A stretch of DNA of 32,103 bases from Planctomycetaceae bacterium (GCA_005791575.1 SXWA01000217.1:1-32103); one strand, 5' to 3'. Numbered from the stretch's first letter, positions 15,501 to 23,517 are shown. A program made the numbers and translations. Notes: generated by a model from the sequence alone, not told the origin.

Positions 15501-18500
15501 TGGAACCGGGGAACACGTTCCGAGCGGTGCTCGGCACCGGTCACGACGCCGGTCGGGCGTTGGTGGAGATCACGCAGTCGGGGCGGACGCTCGCCCGCTT
15601 CTGGACGGAGAGTGGCCGGACGCAGTGGCCGGTGTCGTTCCCCGTCACCGCCACCGAGCGCGGCGGCTTCACCCTGCGCGCGTGGCTGGTGCGCGACGGA
15701 CGGCTGACGGTGGTGCAGGAGACGATCGACGTGCCCTGGAGCGATCGGAAGCTCACCGTGGCCTGGGAGCGGTTCACGCGCCGGGTCGAGCCGGGGGCGC
15801 AGGAGGTCTGGCGGGCCCGGGTGACGGGGCCGGCCGTGGCCGCGGCGGATCCCGCCGGGATGCTCGCGATCCTCTACGACCAGTCGCTCGACGCGCTCGC
15901 CCCCCATGCCTGGCCGACCGACGGCCTGCTCGGGATCTTCCGCCGCGAGGCGGGCACGGTCGCGGAGGTGTTCAGCAACGGGCCGCTCGGTCTGGCCGAT
16001 GTCGGCGGGGAATTCGTCGTGACGGAGGTGGAGATCCCGGCGCTCGAGTACCGCGAGCTCCGCTTCCCGTTCGGCCGGCCGCGCTTCCTGGGGGGCGGCA
16101 GTCGCCGTCGAGGCATGGAGAGGGGTGCCAATGCGTTCCTCAACTTCAAATCCGCCGCAGTGATGGCCGACGGAGCGGCCCTCGGCGTGTCGCTCGAGAA
16201 GCTCCAGGTGGCCGCGCCCGCTGGTGCCCCGCCGCCAGCGTCGGCCGGCGCCCCCGTGCTCCGCGGTGGCGACGGCACCGGTTCCGCCGTGGGTGGGCCG
16301 GCCACCGCGCAGGCGCCGCCGCCGCGGCGCCGGCTCGTGGAGACCGCGTTCTTCCTCCCCCGGCTCGCGGCCGCTCCCGACGGCACGGTGACGATCGAGT
16401 TCACCCTCCCCGACACGCTCACGACCTGGCAGTTCAAGGGGCTCGCCCACGACGCGCTGCTGCGCAGCGGCACCCTCCTCGACACCTGCGTGGCCGCCAA
16501 GGACCTGATGGTCGAGCCGCTCGTGCCGCGCTTCGTGCGCGAGGGGGACGTGGTCGAGGTGCCGGTGAAGGTGGGCAACCGATCCACCGGCCGCCTTGCC
16601 GGCACGGTCCGGTTGGCGCTCGCCGACGCCCGCACCGGCGACGATCGGGGGAGCCTCGTCGACGGCGCGCGCGAGCAGCCGTTCGCCGTCGCCGCCGGGG
16701 AGTCGGCGGTGGTGGTGTTCACCCTCCGCGTCGCCGAGGGGACCGACCTCCTCGAATACACCGCCACCGCCACGGCGGGGCGGGCCGCCGACGGCGAACA
16801 GGCGCTGCTGCCGGTGCTGCCGCGCCGGGTGCCGGTCACCGAGACGATCCCGGTCACGCTCCGCGGCCCGACCGAGCGGACGGTGACGCTCGACCGGCTC
16901 GCGGCCGGCGGCGCTGGCATCGCGAGCGAGTCGCTCGTCGTGCAGGCGGCCGCCAATCCGGCCTGGTATGCGGTCCTCGCCCTGCCGGTCCTCATCGAGG
17001 AGCCCGACGAGAGCACCGAGGGGCTCTTCGCCCGGCTCTCCGCCAACAGCCTCGCCGCCCACCTCGCGACCGCCGACCCGCGGATCGGGAAGGTGTTCGA
17101 GCAGTGGCGTGCCGCCGGCGCCCTCGACAGCCCGCTTGAGCGCTCGGCCGAGTTGACCCGCACGCTCCTCGAGGAGACCCCGTGGGTCCGTGACGCGGCC
17201 GATGAGCGCGAGGCACGGGCCCGGATCGGCCTCCTCTTCGACCGCACCCGGACGGCGGCGGAGACGGCGGCGGCCCTGGATCGGCTCGCGGCGCTGCGCA
17301 ACCCCGACGGCGGCTGGCCCTGGTTTCCCGGCGGCGGCACGAGCGACCCGGTGACGCTGGCGATCATCGCCGGCTTCGGCCGGCTTCGTGCCGCGGGCGT
17401 GCCGATCGGCGTCCAGCCGGCGCTGGCCGCCCTCCCCTGGCTCGACGGCCGGCTGCTCGAGGAGCAGCGCCGCGCCGCGGCGCCGGACCGTCCGCGCGGT
17501 GCCGACCCGGTGATCACACCGATCGGCGCTTACGCCCTCTACGCGCGGAGCTTCTTCGCCGCCGATGCGCCGCCGGCAGGGGAGGCTGCCGCGGCGGTGG
17601 AGTGGGGGCTCGACGCCGCGGCGCGCAGCTGGTCGAAGCTCGACACCCGGCTGCCGCAGGGGCAGCTGGCGATCGCCCTGTTTCGTGCGGGCCGCAGGGA
17701 CGTGGCCCGGACGATCGTCGACAGCCTCCGGCAGCGGGCGGTCGACGCCGACGTGCCCGCCGGGCGCGAAGGGGAACAGTGGCAGGGGATGTGGTGGCGC
17801 GATCCGCATCCGGGCTGGTGGGGCTGGGCCCACGCGCCGATCGCCACGCAGGCGGTGATGATCGAGGCCTTCGACGAGGTCGCCGGCGACGCCGCCGCGG
17901 TCGAGGCGCTGAAGGTCTGGCTCCTCTGCCAGAAGCGCACCAGCCGCTGGGGGGCGAGTCGGGCCACGGCCGACGCCGTCGGGGCGCTGCTCGGCCGCGG
18001 TGCCGATCTCCTCGGAGCGGCCCGGCCGGTGGAGGTGACCATCGGCGGGGCGCTGCAGGCCCCCGGCGCCACCCGTGCCGGCACCGGCTTCTTCGAGACG
18101 CGCCTCGTCGGCGGGGCCGTCACCCCGGCGGCGGCGACGATCACGTTCACGGCGCCCGGAGCGGGGCTCGCCTTCGGCGGGGTCCATTGGCAGTACCGGG
18201 CGCCGATCGACGACGTCGGCGCCGCAGGGCGCGCCGAACTGGCGATCGACAAGCGGTTGTTCGTCAAGCGGTTCACAAAGGCGGGGCCAGTCCTCGAACC
18301 GCTCGCCGCCGATGTGGCGGTGGAACCGGGGGACGAACTGGTGGTCCGTCTCGTGGTGACCAGCGACCGCGACTACGAGTTCCTCGAGATTGCCGACCAC
18401 CGCCCGTGCCTCACCGAGCCGGTGGACGGGCTCTCCGGCTGGCGGGCCGCCGATGGGGCGGCCTGGTACCTGGCCGTCCGTGATGCCTCGACGAGGATGT

Positions 18501-18655
18501 TCTTCGAGCGGCTGCCGCGGGGCACGCATGTCTTCGAATACGGCCTCCGGGCGGTGCACCGCGGCCGGGCGGCGGGGGGCTTTGCCACGATCCAGAGCCG
18601 CTACGCCCCCGAGTTCTCGGCGCGCTCGCCGAGCCTGCCGCTCGAGGTGCGGTAG
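12521..18655 (+). CDS. Large bacterial alpha-2-macroglobulin family protein lacking the thioester
   Basis: The product has 2044 residues. A hydrophobic N-terminus (VWVALSITIGGL, ending GSAADE) looks like a signal peptide. A helical region (to about 370) precedes the macroglobulin domains. A carboxypeptidase-regulatory-like domain (LTGHVIDIASGEPVVGAEV, about 521) is followed by an MG domain with TDRGIHRPGQTVFYKG (about 612) and EYKRPKFQV (about 709). A proline/glycine/alanine-rich linker (about 1230-1270) leads to the A2M domain, ETAFFLPRL and LTTWQFKGLAHD (about 1275-1311). Where thioester members have CxEQ, this protein has ESTEG (S1498, E1500, G1501), so no covalent trapping is possible. 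The C-terminus (HVFEYGLRAVHRG, TIQSRYAPEF) is typical. The ATG at 12521 has GGAGG 6 nt upstream. The likely role is as a periplasmic or surface protease inhibitor or scaffold (inference). No pbpC neighbour is present. Confidence 0.92.
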   Translation: MTRGGPVWVALSITIGGLRVARGSAADEPAGPRAAAWTAVQQALDQQRPQTAATALVGIEAAAVAAGAWDEAARAIATGVVVETGDRPPDDPERLVRLARRIGEAPEPVRGVLEAIQANWTVGYFLANRWRFQQRTSGGADGGLDTIGQWDLPRVVGEIRARFAAALGAPGSAERQRLMRQRVADWSLLLPPAAMPDAYRPTLFDVVAQDALAFHARGERGLVEPEDAFTIAADGPALGSVAEFRAWRPEATATDADSPALAAMLLHRELLDFHGDDADRTAFLAADLERIEWAAGVAVGADVRARHRAALEGFIAAAGDHETGALARFHLAELLQEEDPAASRTLALAGAARHPDSPGGRRCRQVVTAIEAPILNLVAERTWAEPWPAIRVHYRNVARIHLRVCRADWQARAAAGRVHSNWVMEDERGRILALPAERQHAVDLPATADYRQRHEDLSVAPLAAGLAPGAWWVIASPRPGPAGDDNPVSMTLVWVSRLALVTEQSRPVLVARDDQAPALPLTGHVIDIASGEPVVGAEVIPFIRGGQGDQQGFRAGGGTVTDAEGRFSLPGQTGREALVTAAAQLGGVRHEIVGDPLHVWPAGQPRDVHAIVLVTDRGIHRPGQTVFYKGIACMGDHERGTYAALVRRPVSVVLRDANGREIATADTMTSANGSFDGTFALPPGGLPGQWAITASAGAAQGSVVVRVEEYKRPKFQVALSPPDGRVTLGEEVLISGTATTYTGLPVAGAKVAWRVERLVRWPDWCRWFFPGLPFGGEARRIARGSAVTDETGRFTLRFPALPDRAVPEEALPVFRFRTEAVVTDAGGETHADERTVSAGYTDLEATVTADGWQPAGAGGTARVALTVSTASLDGDPRAATGRLTVVRLVQPAAVVRPSFFAEPGPGRDDDLRAIAASWPAGEELFTAAVTTDAAGKGVVEAALPPGIHRATFEIPAVGQRPAVKGVHVVEVIAPDATTSGTKLPLTLHCEKQVVEPGNTFRAVLGTGHDAGRALVEITQSGRTLARFWTESGRTQWPVSFPVTATERGGFTLRAWLVRDGRLTVVQETIDVPWSDRKLTVAWERFTRRVEPGAQEVWRARVTGPAVAAADPAGMLAILYDQSLDALAPHAWPTDGLLGIFRREAGTVAEVFSNGPLGLADVGGEFVVTEVEIPALEYRELRFPFGRPRFLGGGSRRRGMERGANAFLNFKSAAVMADGAALGVSLEKLQVAAPAGAPPPASAGAPVLRGGDGTGSAVGGPATAQAPPPRRRLVETAFFLPRLAAAPDGTVTIEFTLPDTLTTWQFKGLAHDALLRSGTLLDTCVAAKDLMVEPLVPRFVREGDVVEVPVKVGNRSTGRLAGTVRLALADARTGDDRGSLVDGAREQPFAVAAGESAVVVFTLRVAEGTDLLEYTATATAGRAADGEQALLPVLPRRVPVTETIPVTLRGPTERTVTLDRLAAGGAGIASESLVVQAAANPAWYAVLALPVLIEEPDESTEGLFARLSANSLAAHLATADPRIGKVFEQWRAAGALDSPLERSAELTRTLLEETPWVRDAADEREARARIGLLFDRTRTAAETAAALDRLAALRNPDGGWPWFPGGGTSDPVTLAIIAGFGRLRAAGVPIGVQPALAALPWLDGRLLEEQRRAAAPDRPRGADPVITPIGAYALYARSFFAADAPPAGEAAAAVEWGLDAAARSWSKLDTRLPQGQLAIALFRAGRRDVARTIVDSLRQRAVDADVPAGREGEQWQGMWWRDPHPGWWGWAHAPIATQAVMIEAFDEVAGDAAAVEALKVWLLCQKRTSRWGASRATADAVGALLGRGADLLGAARPVEVTIGGALQAPGATRAGTGFFETRLVGGAVTPAAATITFTAPGAGLAFGGVHWQYRAPIDDVGAAGRAELAIDKRLFVKRFTKAGPVLEPLAADVAVEPGDELVVRLVVTSDRDYEFLEIADHRPCLTEPVDGLSGWRAADGAAWYLAVRDASTRMFFERLPRGTHVFEYGLRAVHRGRAAGGFATIQSRYAPEFSARSPSLPLEVR

Positions 18656-18724
18656 CGGCATGCGGACGGATGCCTGTCACGGCCGGGGTCCACGGCGTGT
18701 TTCCCTCCCGGTGCCACCGGCCTG

Positions 18725-18731
18725 CTATTCT
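18725..18731 (+). promoter_or_regulatory. CTATTCT motif upstream of the NIPSNAP gene
   Basis: TATTCT lies 42 nt before the ATG at 18774, a plausible -10 distance. The same heptamer precedes the RloA-like gene. No clear -35 box is present. Confidence 0.3.
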
Positions 18732-18773
18732 CGTGGCGGTCCGGGGGTCCGGCGAATCCGAGGAGGGGGAGGG

Positions 18774-19550
18774 ATGACACGGCTGTTCGGCATGGTGCTC
18801 TTGGCCTGCGCGCTGGGGATGGTGGGAGCGGGGCCCGCGGTCGCGGCCGACGGCCGGCTCTACGAGATGCGGGTTTACTACGCGGCCGAGGGGAAGCTCG
18901 ATGCCCTCCACGCCCGGTTCCGTGACCACACCGTCGGCCTGTTCGCCAAGCACGGGATGACCAACGTCGGCTATTTCGTGCCGGCGGGCGACAACCCCGA
19001 GCGCATGCTCGTCTATTTCCTCTCCTTCCCGGACCGTGCCGCCCGCGACGCCTCCTTCAAGGCGTTCGTCGCCGATCCCGCCTGGGAGGCGGCGCGGAGT
19101 GCATCGGAGAAGGACGGCAAGATCGTCGAGCGGATCGAGTCGAAATTCCTCGCCACCACCGACTATTCGCCGCCGCTGGTCGTGCCCGAGGCGCAGGGGC
19201 CGCGGGTCTTCGAGCTGCGCACCTACCGCGCCACCCCCGGCAATCTCCCCGCCCTCAACGCCCGTTTCCGCGACCACACGATGAAGCTGTTCGCGAAGCA
19301 CGGGATGACGAACCTCGTCTACTGGAACATCGCCCCGGGCAATCCCCACGCCGACACGTTCCTGATCTATCTGCTCGCCCACCAGAGCACCGATGCCGCG
19401 AAGGAGTCGTTCGGCGCTTTCCGCCAGGATCCCGACTGGATCGCCGCGCGCACCGCGTCGGAGGAGAAGGCAGGGGGGTCGCTGACCCAGGCCAAGGACG
19501 GCGTCGTTTCGCAGTTCCTCGTGCCGACCGACTATTCCCCGCTCAAGTGA
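18774..19550 (+). CDS. Exported protein with two NIPSNAP domains
   Basis: The product has 258 residues. A clear Sec signal peptide (MTRLFGMVLLACALGMVGAG, ending AVAADG) precedes two tandem copies of the NIPSNAP fold, a ferredoxin-like alpha/beta barrel of about 100 residues. Copy 1 starts at LYEMRVYYAAEGKLDALHARF (about 28) and copy 2 at VFELRTYRATPGNLPALNARF (about 148). Each copy contains RDHT, LFAKHGMTN and a late DYSP, showing an internal duplication. Family members are small-molecule or protein-binding proteins without an agreed reaction. The ATG at 18774 sits directly behind a long purine-rich stretch (18760-18773), giving a strong ribosome-binding site. A 7-bp hairpin follows the gene. 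Confidence 0.92.
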   Translation: MTRLFGMVLLACALGMVGAGPAVAADGRLYEMRVYYAAEGKLDALHARFRDHTVGLFAKHGMTNVGYFVPAGDNPERMLVYFLSFPDRAARDASFKAFVADPAWEAARSASEKDGKIVERIESKFLATTDYSPPLVVPEAQGPRVFELRTYRATPGNLPALNARFRDHTMKLFAKHGMTNLVYWNIAPGNPHADTFLIYLLAHQSTDAAKESFGAFRQDPDWIAARTASEEKAGGSLTQAKDGVVSQFLVPTDYSPLK

Positions 19551-19553
19551 ACG

Positions 19554-19572
19554 GATCGGCGCAGGGCCGATC
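19554..19572 (+). terminator. Weak hairpin terminator after the NIPSNAP gene
   Basis: GATCGGC (19554-19560) and GCCGATC (19566-19572) form a 7-bp stem around 5 nt. CTTTTCC follows about 8 nt later. It may be only partly effective, since the next gene starts 42 nt beyond on the same strand. Confidence 0.35.
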
Positions 19573-19613
19573 GATGGGCTTTTCCGGGGACGGACCCTCC
19601 AGGAACAGCGCTG

Positions 19614-20009
19614 ATGGACGAGGCCGCGCGGCCGGTGTCGTTGGTCGATGAACTGGCGCGGGAGCGGAATCGCGAGGCGGCCGACCGGACGCTGCTGGCC
19701 TGGATCCGCACGAGCCTGGCGATGATCAGCCTCGGCTTCGGCATCGAGCGGCTCGGGCAGGCGGCGGTCGCGTTCGATCAGCGCTTCGATGGCGCTGCCC
19801 AGACGAAGACCCGCTTCTTCGGCGCCGCGCTGATCGCCCTCGGCGTGGCGGCCACGCTCGCGGGGATGTGGGAGCACAGGCGGATCCTCGTCGCGATCGC
19901 CACCGACGACTACCGCTACGCCGACCGGTTGCCGATCGCCCGGTATATGGGCGGCGCCCTGGTGGCCGTCGGGGTCGCGGCGCTCACGCTCATCCTCTGG
20001 GGGTTGTGA
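19614..20009 (+). CDS. DUF202 (YidH-type) inner-membrane protein
   Basis: This 131-residue protein has the DUF202 signature RNREAADRTLLAWIRTSLAM, followed by ISLGFGIERL. Three membrane segments are apparent at about 28-48, 66-86 and 106-130 (GGALVAVGVAALTLILWGL). The region between the second and third segments (HRRILVAIATDDYRYADRLP) is usual for the family. The function is unknown; members are small integral membrane proteins. The ATG at 19614 has AGGA about 10 nt upstream. Only 4 nt separate its stop from the permease start, so the two are probably co-transcribed and translationally coupled. Confidence 0.9.
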   Translation: MDEAARPVSLVDELARERNREAADRTLLAWIRTSLAMISLGFGIERLGQAAVAFDQRFDGAAQTKTRFFGAALIALGVAATLAGMWEHRRILVAIATDDYRYADRLPIARYMGGALVAVGVAALTLILWGL

Positions 20010-20013
20010 CCCG

Positions 20014-21732
20014 ATGCCCTGGCTGCACGACTACGACCCGCTCGGCTCGCCGTGGCTCTCGACGCCCGTCGCCCTGCTGCCGCTGGCGGTGCTCCTTGGG
20101 TTGCTGGCGGTGGCCGGCCAGTCGGCGGCCCGCGCGGCGGTGGCCGGCCTGCTGACGGCGCTGGCGGTGGCGGTCGGCATCGTGGGGATGCCGGCCGACG
20201 CCGCCGTCGCGGCCGCGCTCCACGGCGCCGCCTTCGGGCTGTGTCCGATCGGCTGGATCGTCGTCGGCGCGATGTTCATGTACCGCCTCACCGTGGCGGC
20301 CGGGGCGCTGGAGGTGATGAAGCGGTCGGTGACGAGCCTCTCGGCCGACCACCGCCTGCAGGCGCTGCTCATCGCCTTCTCGTTCGGGGCGTTTCTCGAG
20401 GGGGCGGCCGGGTTCGGTGCCCCGGTGGCGATCTCGGCGGCGCTGCTGGCCGGCAGCGGGTTTCCCGCGCTCGAGGCCTCGTGCATCGCGCTCTTGGCCA
20501 ACACCGCGCCGGTCGCCGTCGGTGCCCTCGGCACGCCGATCGTCACCCTTGCCCGGGTCACCGGCCTCGACGAGCAGGCGATCTCGGCGATGGCGGGGCG
20601 GCAGTTGCCCTTCTTCTCGTTGATCGTCCCGGCGTGGATGGTGGTCGCGATGGCCGGCTGGCGCGGGCTCGCGGGGGTCTGGCCGGCGGTGCTCGTGTGC
20701 GGCGTGACGTTTGCCGCCGTGCAGTGGGGGGTGAGCAACGCCGTCGGGCCGGCACTGGTGGACGTCGTCGGCGGCATCGTCAGCCTCGCGGCGCTGGCGG
20801 GGTTCCTCCGGGTGTGGCGACCGGCCACCATCTGGCGGCACGGCGCGGCGGAGGTGGCCGGCGGGGCCGATGGCGCTTCGGCGCGGCGCCGGCCGCTCTC
20901 CCCGCGGGTCGTCATCTGGGCCTGGACACCATGGCTTCTGCTCTCGGCGGCCGTCTTCGTCTGGGGGCTGTCGCCGGTGAAGGCAGTGCTCGAAGGGCGG
21001 CCGACGGTCGCCGGGGTGGTGCTCGTGCCGCAGTGGCTGGTGGCCCCGCAGTGGCCCGTTCCGCGGCTCCACCAGCGGGTCGCGAAGGTGCCACCCGCCA
21101 CCCGGCTCGTGACGGAACCCGAGCCAGCGGTCTACCGGCTCAACTGGCTCTCCGCCGCGGGCACGGCGCTGTTCGTGGCGGCGCTGGCGAGCGTGCCGTG
21201 GCTGCGCCTCTCCTGGCGGCAGGCGGCCAGGATCCTCGGCGACACCGTCGCCCAACTGGCCCCGTCGCTCGCCACGATCGCGGCGATGCTGGCGCTGGCG
21301 TTCGTGACGCGCTACTCGGGCACCGACGTCACACTCGGGCTGGCACTCACCGGCACCGGGGTGGCGTATCCGTTCTTCGCGGCGCTGCTGGGTTGGCTCG
21401 GGGTCGCCCTCACCGGCTCCGATACGTCGAGCAACGCGATGTTCGGCAGCCTGCAGCGTGTGACGGCGGAGCAGCTCGGGCTCGATCCGCTCCTCATCTG
21501 CACCGCCAACAGCACCGGCGGCGTGATGGGGAAGATGATCGACGCGCAGAGCATCGTCGTCAGTGCCACCGCCACCGGACTCGAGCGCGCGGAGGGAACG
21601 ATCCTCCGCCGGGTGCTGCCCCACAGCCTGGCGCTGGCGGCCCTGGTGGGGGCGCTGGTGTGGCTGCAGGCCGGTCCGCTCGCCTGGATGGTGCCTGTCG
21701 CGCCGCCGGTCGCGCACGGCGACGGAAAATGA
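20014..21732 (+). CDS. L-lactate permease (LctP family)
   Basis: This 572-residue polytopic membrane protein of the lactate permease family imports L-lactate or glycolate with protons. Recognisable blocks are LQALLIAFSFGAFLEGAAGFG, then APVAISAALLAGSGF, EASCIALLANTAPVAVGALGTPI, the extracytoplasmic region with PRLHQRVAKVPP (about 350), the late ALTGSDTSSNAMFGSLQ and NSTGGVMGKMIDAQSI. These are the most conserved LctP motifs. About a dozen hydrophobic segments are present and the length is normal for the family (about 550). No lactate dehydrogenase gene or GntR-type regulator is next to it; its immediate partner is the DUF202 gene, 4 nt upstream. Substrate is inferred from family membership, and glycolate is also possible. 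Confidence 0.92.
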   Translation: MPWLHDYDPLGSPWLSTPVALLPLAVLLGLLAVAGQSAARAAVAGLLTALAVAVGIVGMPADAAVAAALHGAAFGLCPIGWIVVGAMFMYRLTVAAGALEVMKRSVTSLSADHRLQALLIAFSFGAFLEGAAGFGAPVAISAALLAGSGFPALEASCIALLANTAPVAVGALGTPIVTLARVTGLDEQAISAMAGRQLPFFSLIVPAWMVVAMAGWRGLAGVWPAVLVCGVTFAAVQWGVSNAVGPALVDVVGGIVSLAALAGFLRVWRPATIWRHGAAEVAGGADGASARRRPLSPRVVIWAWTPWLLLSAAVFVWGLSPVKAVLEGRPTVAGVVLVPQWLVAPQWPVPRLHQRVAKVPPATRLVTEPEPAVYRLNWLSAAGTALFVAALASVPWLRLSWRQAARILGDTVAQLAPSLATIAAMLALAFVTRYSGTDVTLGLALTGTGVAYPFFAALLGWLGVALTGSDTSSNAMFGSLQRVTAEQLGLDPLLICTANSTGGVMGKMIDAQSIVVSATATGLERAEGTILRRVLPHSLALAALVGALVWLQAGPLAWMVPVAPPVAHGDGK

Positions 21733-21734
21733 AA

Positions 21735-21768
21735 ACCACCGCCGCGGGGCCGGGCCCGCGGCGGTGGT
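21735..21768 (-). terminator. Intrinsic terminator of the DUF1559 gene
   Basis: Perfect 14-bp arms (21735-21748 and 21755-21768) surround a 6-nt loop. On the minus strand the hairpin is followed by TTTTCATTTT, so it terminates the DUF1559 transcript. It starts 2 nt after the permease stop codon and could also stop transcription from that side. A second 7-bp hairpin (TACCGGG at 21793-21799, CCCGGTA at 21804-21810) lies between it and the DUF1559 stop. Confidence 0.8.
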
Positions 21769-21830
21769 CATGATGTTCCCGGCAAGCCCCGTTACCGGGC
21801 AGACCCGGTACCAGGAAGCCCGCCACGCGA

Positions 21831-22829
21831 TCAGTCGAGCGACAGGCTCTCGCCCAGCTCCGTCGTCGCGGCGGCCCGCCAGACGGCGATGTCGATGTCG
21901 TTGCTGACGAAGCGGGTCGAGCCGTCGCAATTGCAGGCATTGACACCCCCCGGGTGCCGGCTGCGGGCCGCCAACTGGACCTCGGAAGCCTGGATGCAGG
22001 GGAGGTTCTTCTGCGGCTGGTTGTTGCAGTAGGAGGCGAACTGGAACTGGTCGGGGGTCGGGGAGTTGGGGCCGTTGAAGGCGTGGAACACCGCGCCCGG
22101 ACCCCACCAGGTGAAGCCGCGGAGGTCGGAGGTGGTGAGGCTGGGGTTGATCCCCAGGCAGGTCTCGGAGGCCATCAGCGTCTTCGAGAGTCCGTCAGGG
22201 ATGTTGGAGAACTTCACCACGCGGCCGTTGACGTTGTTGACGGGGTTCCTGCCGTTGCGGACGAACGGGGCGCCGCCGTAGATCACGCCGTTGAGGGGCG
22301 TGCCGCGGACAGGGAAGTTCTGCATCCGATTCGTGTTGCCGGCATTCACCACGTAGTTGTGCTTGGTGATGTTGGAGAAATTCGGGCTCCGGGCATTCTC
22401 GTCGCTGGCGTCGCTCGGGCAGAGGAGCTGGGGGACGGTGGTCCGGGTGACGGGCAGGTTGGCGGCGTTGCTGTAGTTGGTGGCGGTCGTCGACCCGGGC
22501 GCGGTGCCGCGCATGAATCCCTTGTAGGCATCGAACAGTTGCTGCTGTTCCATGTAGGGGAACACGGCGAGCTGCCACGTGCCCCAGTCGCCGCCGGCGT
22601 TGTAATCGCTCGCCGGAAGGCTCTGCTGGGACGAGGCGTAGTTTTGGAAGGCGAGACCGATCTGCTTGAGCTTGTTGGTGCAGCTCGCGCGGTTGGCCGA
22701 CTCGCGCGCCGCCTGGACGGCGGGCAGGAGGAGGCCGACGAGGGTGCCGATGATGGCGATGACGACGAGCAACTCGACGAGCGTGAATGCCCGCCGCGTG
22801 GTCGACCGCGTGGAAATCGAACGTCGCAT
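21831..22829 (-). CDS. DUF1559 protein with prepilin-type N-terminal methylation motif
   Basis: The product has 332 residues. The N-terminus has a short basic leader and RRAFTLVELLVVIAIIGTLV, the prepilin peptidase cleavage and methylation site followed by the hydrophobic helix of type II secretion or type IV pilus pseudopilins. LLPAVQAARESANRASCTNKL and IGLAFQNYAS follow, the DUF1559 opening that is hugely expanded in planctomycetes. The C-terminal HPGGVNACNCDGSTRFVSNDID is the usual family ending (an H-x-G-G-x-N-x-x-x-x-D-G-S block). The ATG at 22829 has GGAAGGAG 6 nt upstream. The function is probably as a structural or surface pseudopilin; this is not proven. The upstream lipoprotein gene, 175 nt away on the same strand, is its customary partner, though it is more often downstream. 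Confidence 0.94.
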   Translation of the reverse strand: MRRSISTRSTTRRAFTLVELLVVIAIIGTLVGLLLPAVQAARESANRASCTNKLKQIGLAFQNYASSQQSLPASDYNAGGDWGTWQLAVFPYMEQQQLFDAYKGFMRGTAPGSTTATNYSNAANLPVTRTTVPQLLCPSDASDENARSPNFSNITKHNYVVNAGNTNRMQNFPVRGTPLNGVIYGGAPFVRNGRNPVNNVNGRVVKFSNIPDGLSKTLMASETCLGINPSLTTSDLRGFTWWGPGAVFHAFNGPNSPTPDQFQFASYCNNQPQKNLPCIQASEVQLAARSRHPGGVNACNCDGSTRFVSNDIDIAVWRAAATTELGESLSLD

Positions 22830-23004
22830 GACTGACTCCTTCCAGGAATCGGAAATAAGAATGAAACGACTCACGATGCCTTCCAGCCGGGTGAACAATC
22901 GATGACGATCGACAGGAAGGTGGACGGTGGGTGGGCCAGTGTGTGCAGGCCAGTGGGAGAAGGGGTGCCCGCGGCGCCGGTGATTCGCCGCTGCCGGGGA
23001 ACGA

Positions 23005-23517
23005 TCAGGGCAAGTCGAGTGTCACTTCATTCGGTGCCTCGTCCTTGACCTGTTTGACCTCGAACTGACCGGCGGCGTTCTTCCGGTAATTCTCCGGGAG
23101 GATCTCCTGCGGCGGCGGGCCTTCACTGCCCGGGGCGGTGCCCGGGGGCGGCTCCGCGCCGCGGTCGAAGGCATGGACCCAGACTGCGTAGGTGCCGGGG
23201 CTGGGGCCCGCATCGCGCGGAATCGAAAACGCGCCATCGGCGATCGAGGCCGTTGCCCCGGTCTTCTGGCCACCGGCCGGCTCGAAGGTGACGGTGCCGA
23301 ATTGGATCGGCTTTCCCTGCCAGGTGATCACTCCCTTGACCGGCTGACGGGCGAAGGGATCGGGCTTGCTGCAGCCGCCAGCGACGCCCACGAGCGATGC
23401 AAAGCAAGTGACCCAGGCGAGACCCATGCGTGGGAGACCCATGCGTGGGAGACCCATGCGTGGGAGCCCCCTGCGCGGCCGATCCATGCGCGGCTGTTCC
23501 GGGCGTGCCAACTCCAT
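23005..23517 (-). CDS. Small lipoprotein with carboxypeptidase-regulatory-like fold, partner of DUF1559
   Basis: The product has 170 residues. After an unusual arginine-rich leader of PRMGL-type repeats comes a hydrophobic core (AWVTCFASLVGVAGG) and a lipobox-type cysteine (C49, GGCSKPDPF). The mature part reads PVKGVITWQGKPIQFGTVTFEP, a beta-sandwich transthyretin or carboxypeptidase-regulatory-like start, then GAFSIPRDAGPSPGTYAVWVH and a C-terminal PNEVTLDLP. Small lipoproteins of this type accompany DUF1559 genes throughout planctomycetes; their role is unknown. The ATG at 23517 has AGGTGA about 5 nt before it. Later in-frame ATGs within the repeats could also initiate and would give a more ordinary signal peptide. 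A TATTCT element lies about 80 nt upstream (minus strand). Confidence 0.88.
   Translation of the reverse strand: MELARPEQPRMDRPRRGLPRMGLPRMGLPRMGLAWVTCFASLVGVAGGCSKPDPFARQPVKGVITWQGKPIQFGTVTFEPAGGQKTGATASIADGAFSIPRDAGPSPGTYAVWVHAFDRGAEPPPGTAPGSEGPPPQEILPENYRKNAAGQFEVKQVKDEAPNEVTLDLP
23419..23493 (-). repeat. Five tandem 15-bp coding repeats in the lipoprotein leader
   Basis: Units are at 23419-23433, 23434-23448 and 23449-23463 (identical), 23464-23478 and 23479-23493 (diverged). On the coding strand they encode PRMDR, PRRGL and three PRMGL. All units are in frame, and four of the five contain an ATG, so unit number changes the length of the positively charged region before the signal peptide. 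Confidence 0.93.

Noticed and set aside
13589-18661. 1690-codon open frame on the minus strand opposite the alpha-2-macroglobulin gene
   Set aside because: It is an antisense shadow created by very high GC at codon third positions. Its translation is arginine-, histidine- and glycine-rich with no domain, while the plus-strand frame has clear domains.
23419-23493. Short tandem array considered as a CRISPR or recombination site
   Set aside because: Units are contiguous 15-bp direct repeats with no spacers, lie inside a coding frame, and are multiples of three.
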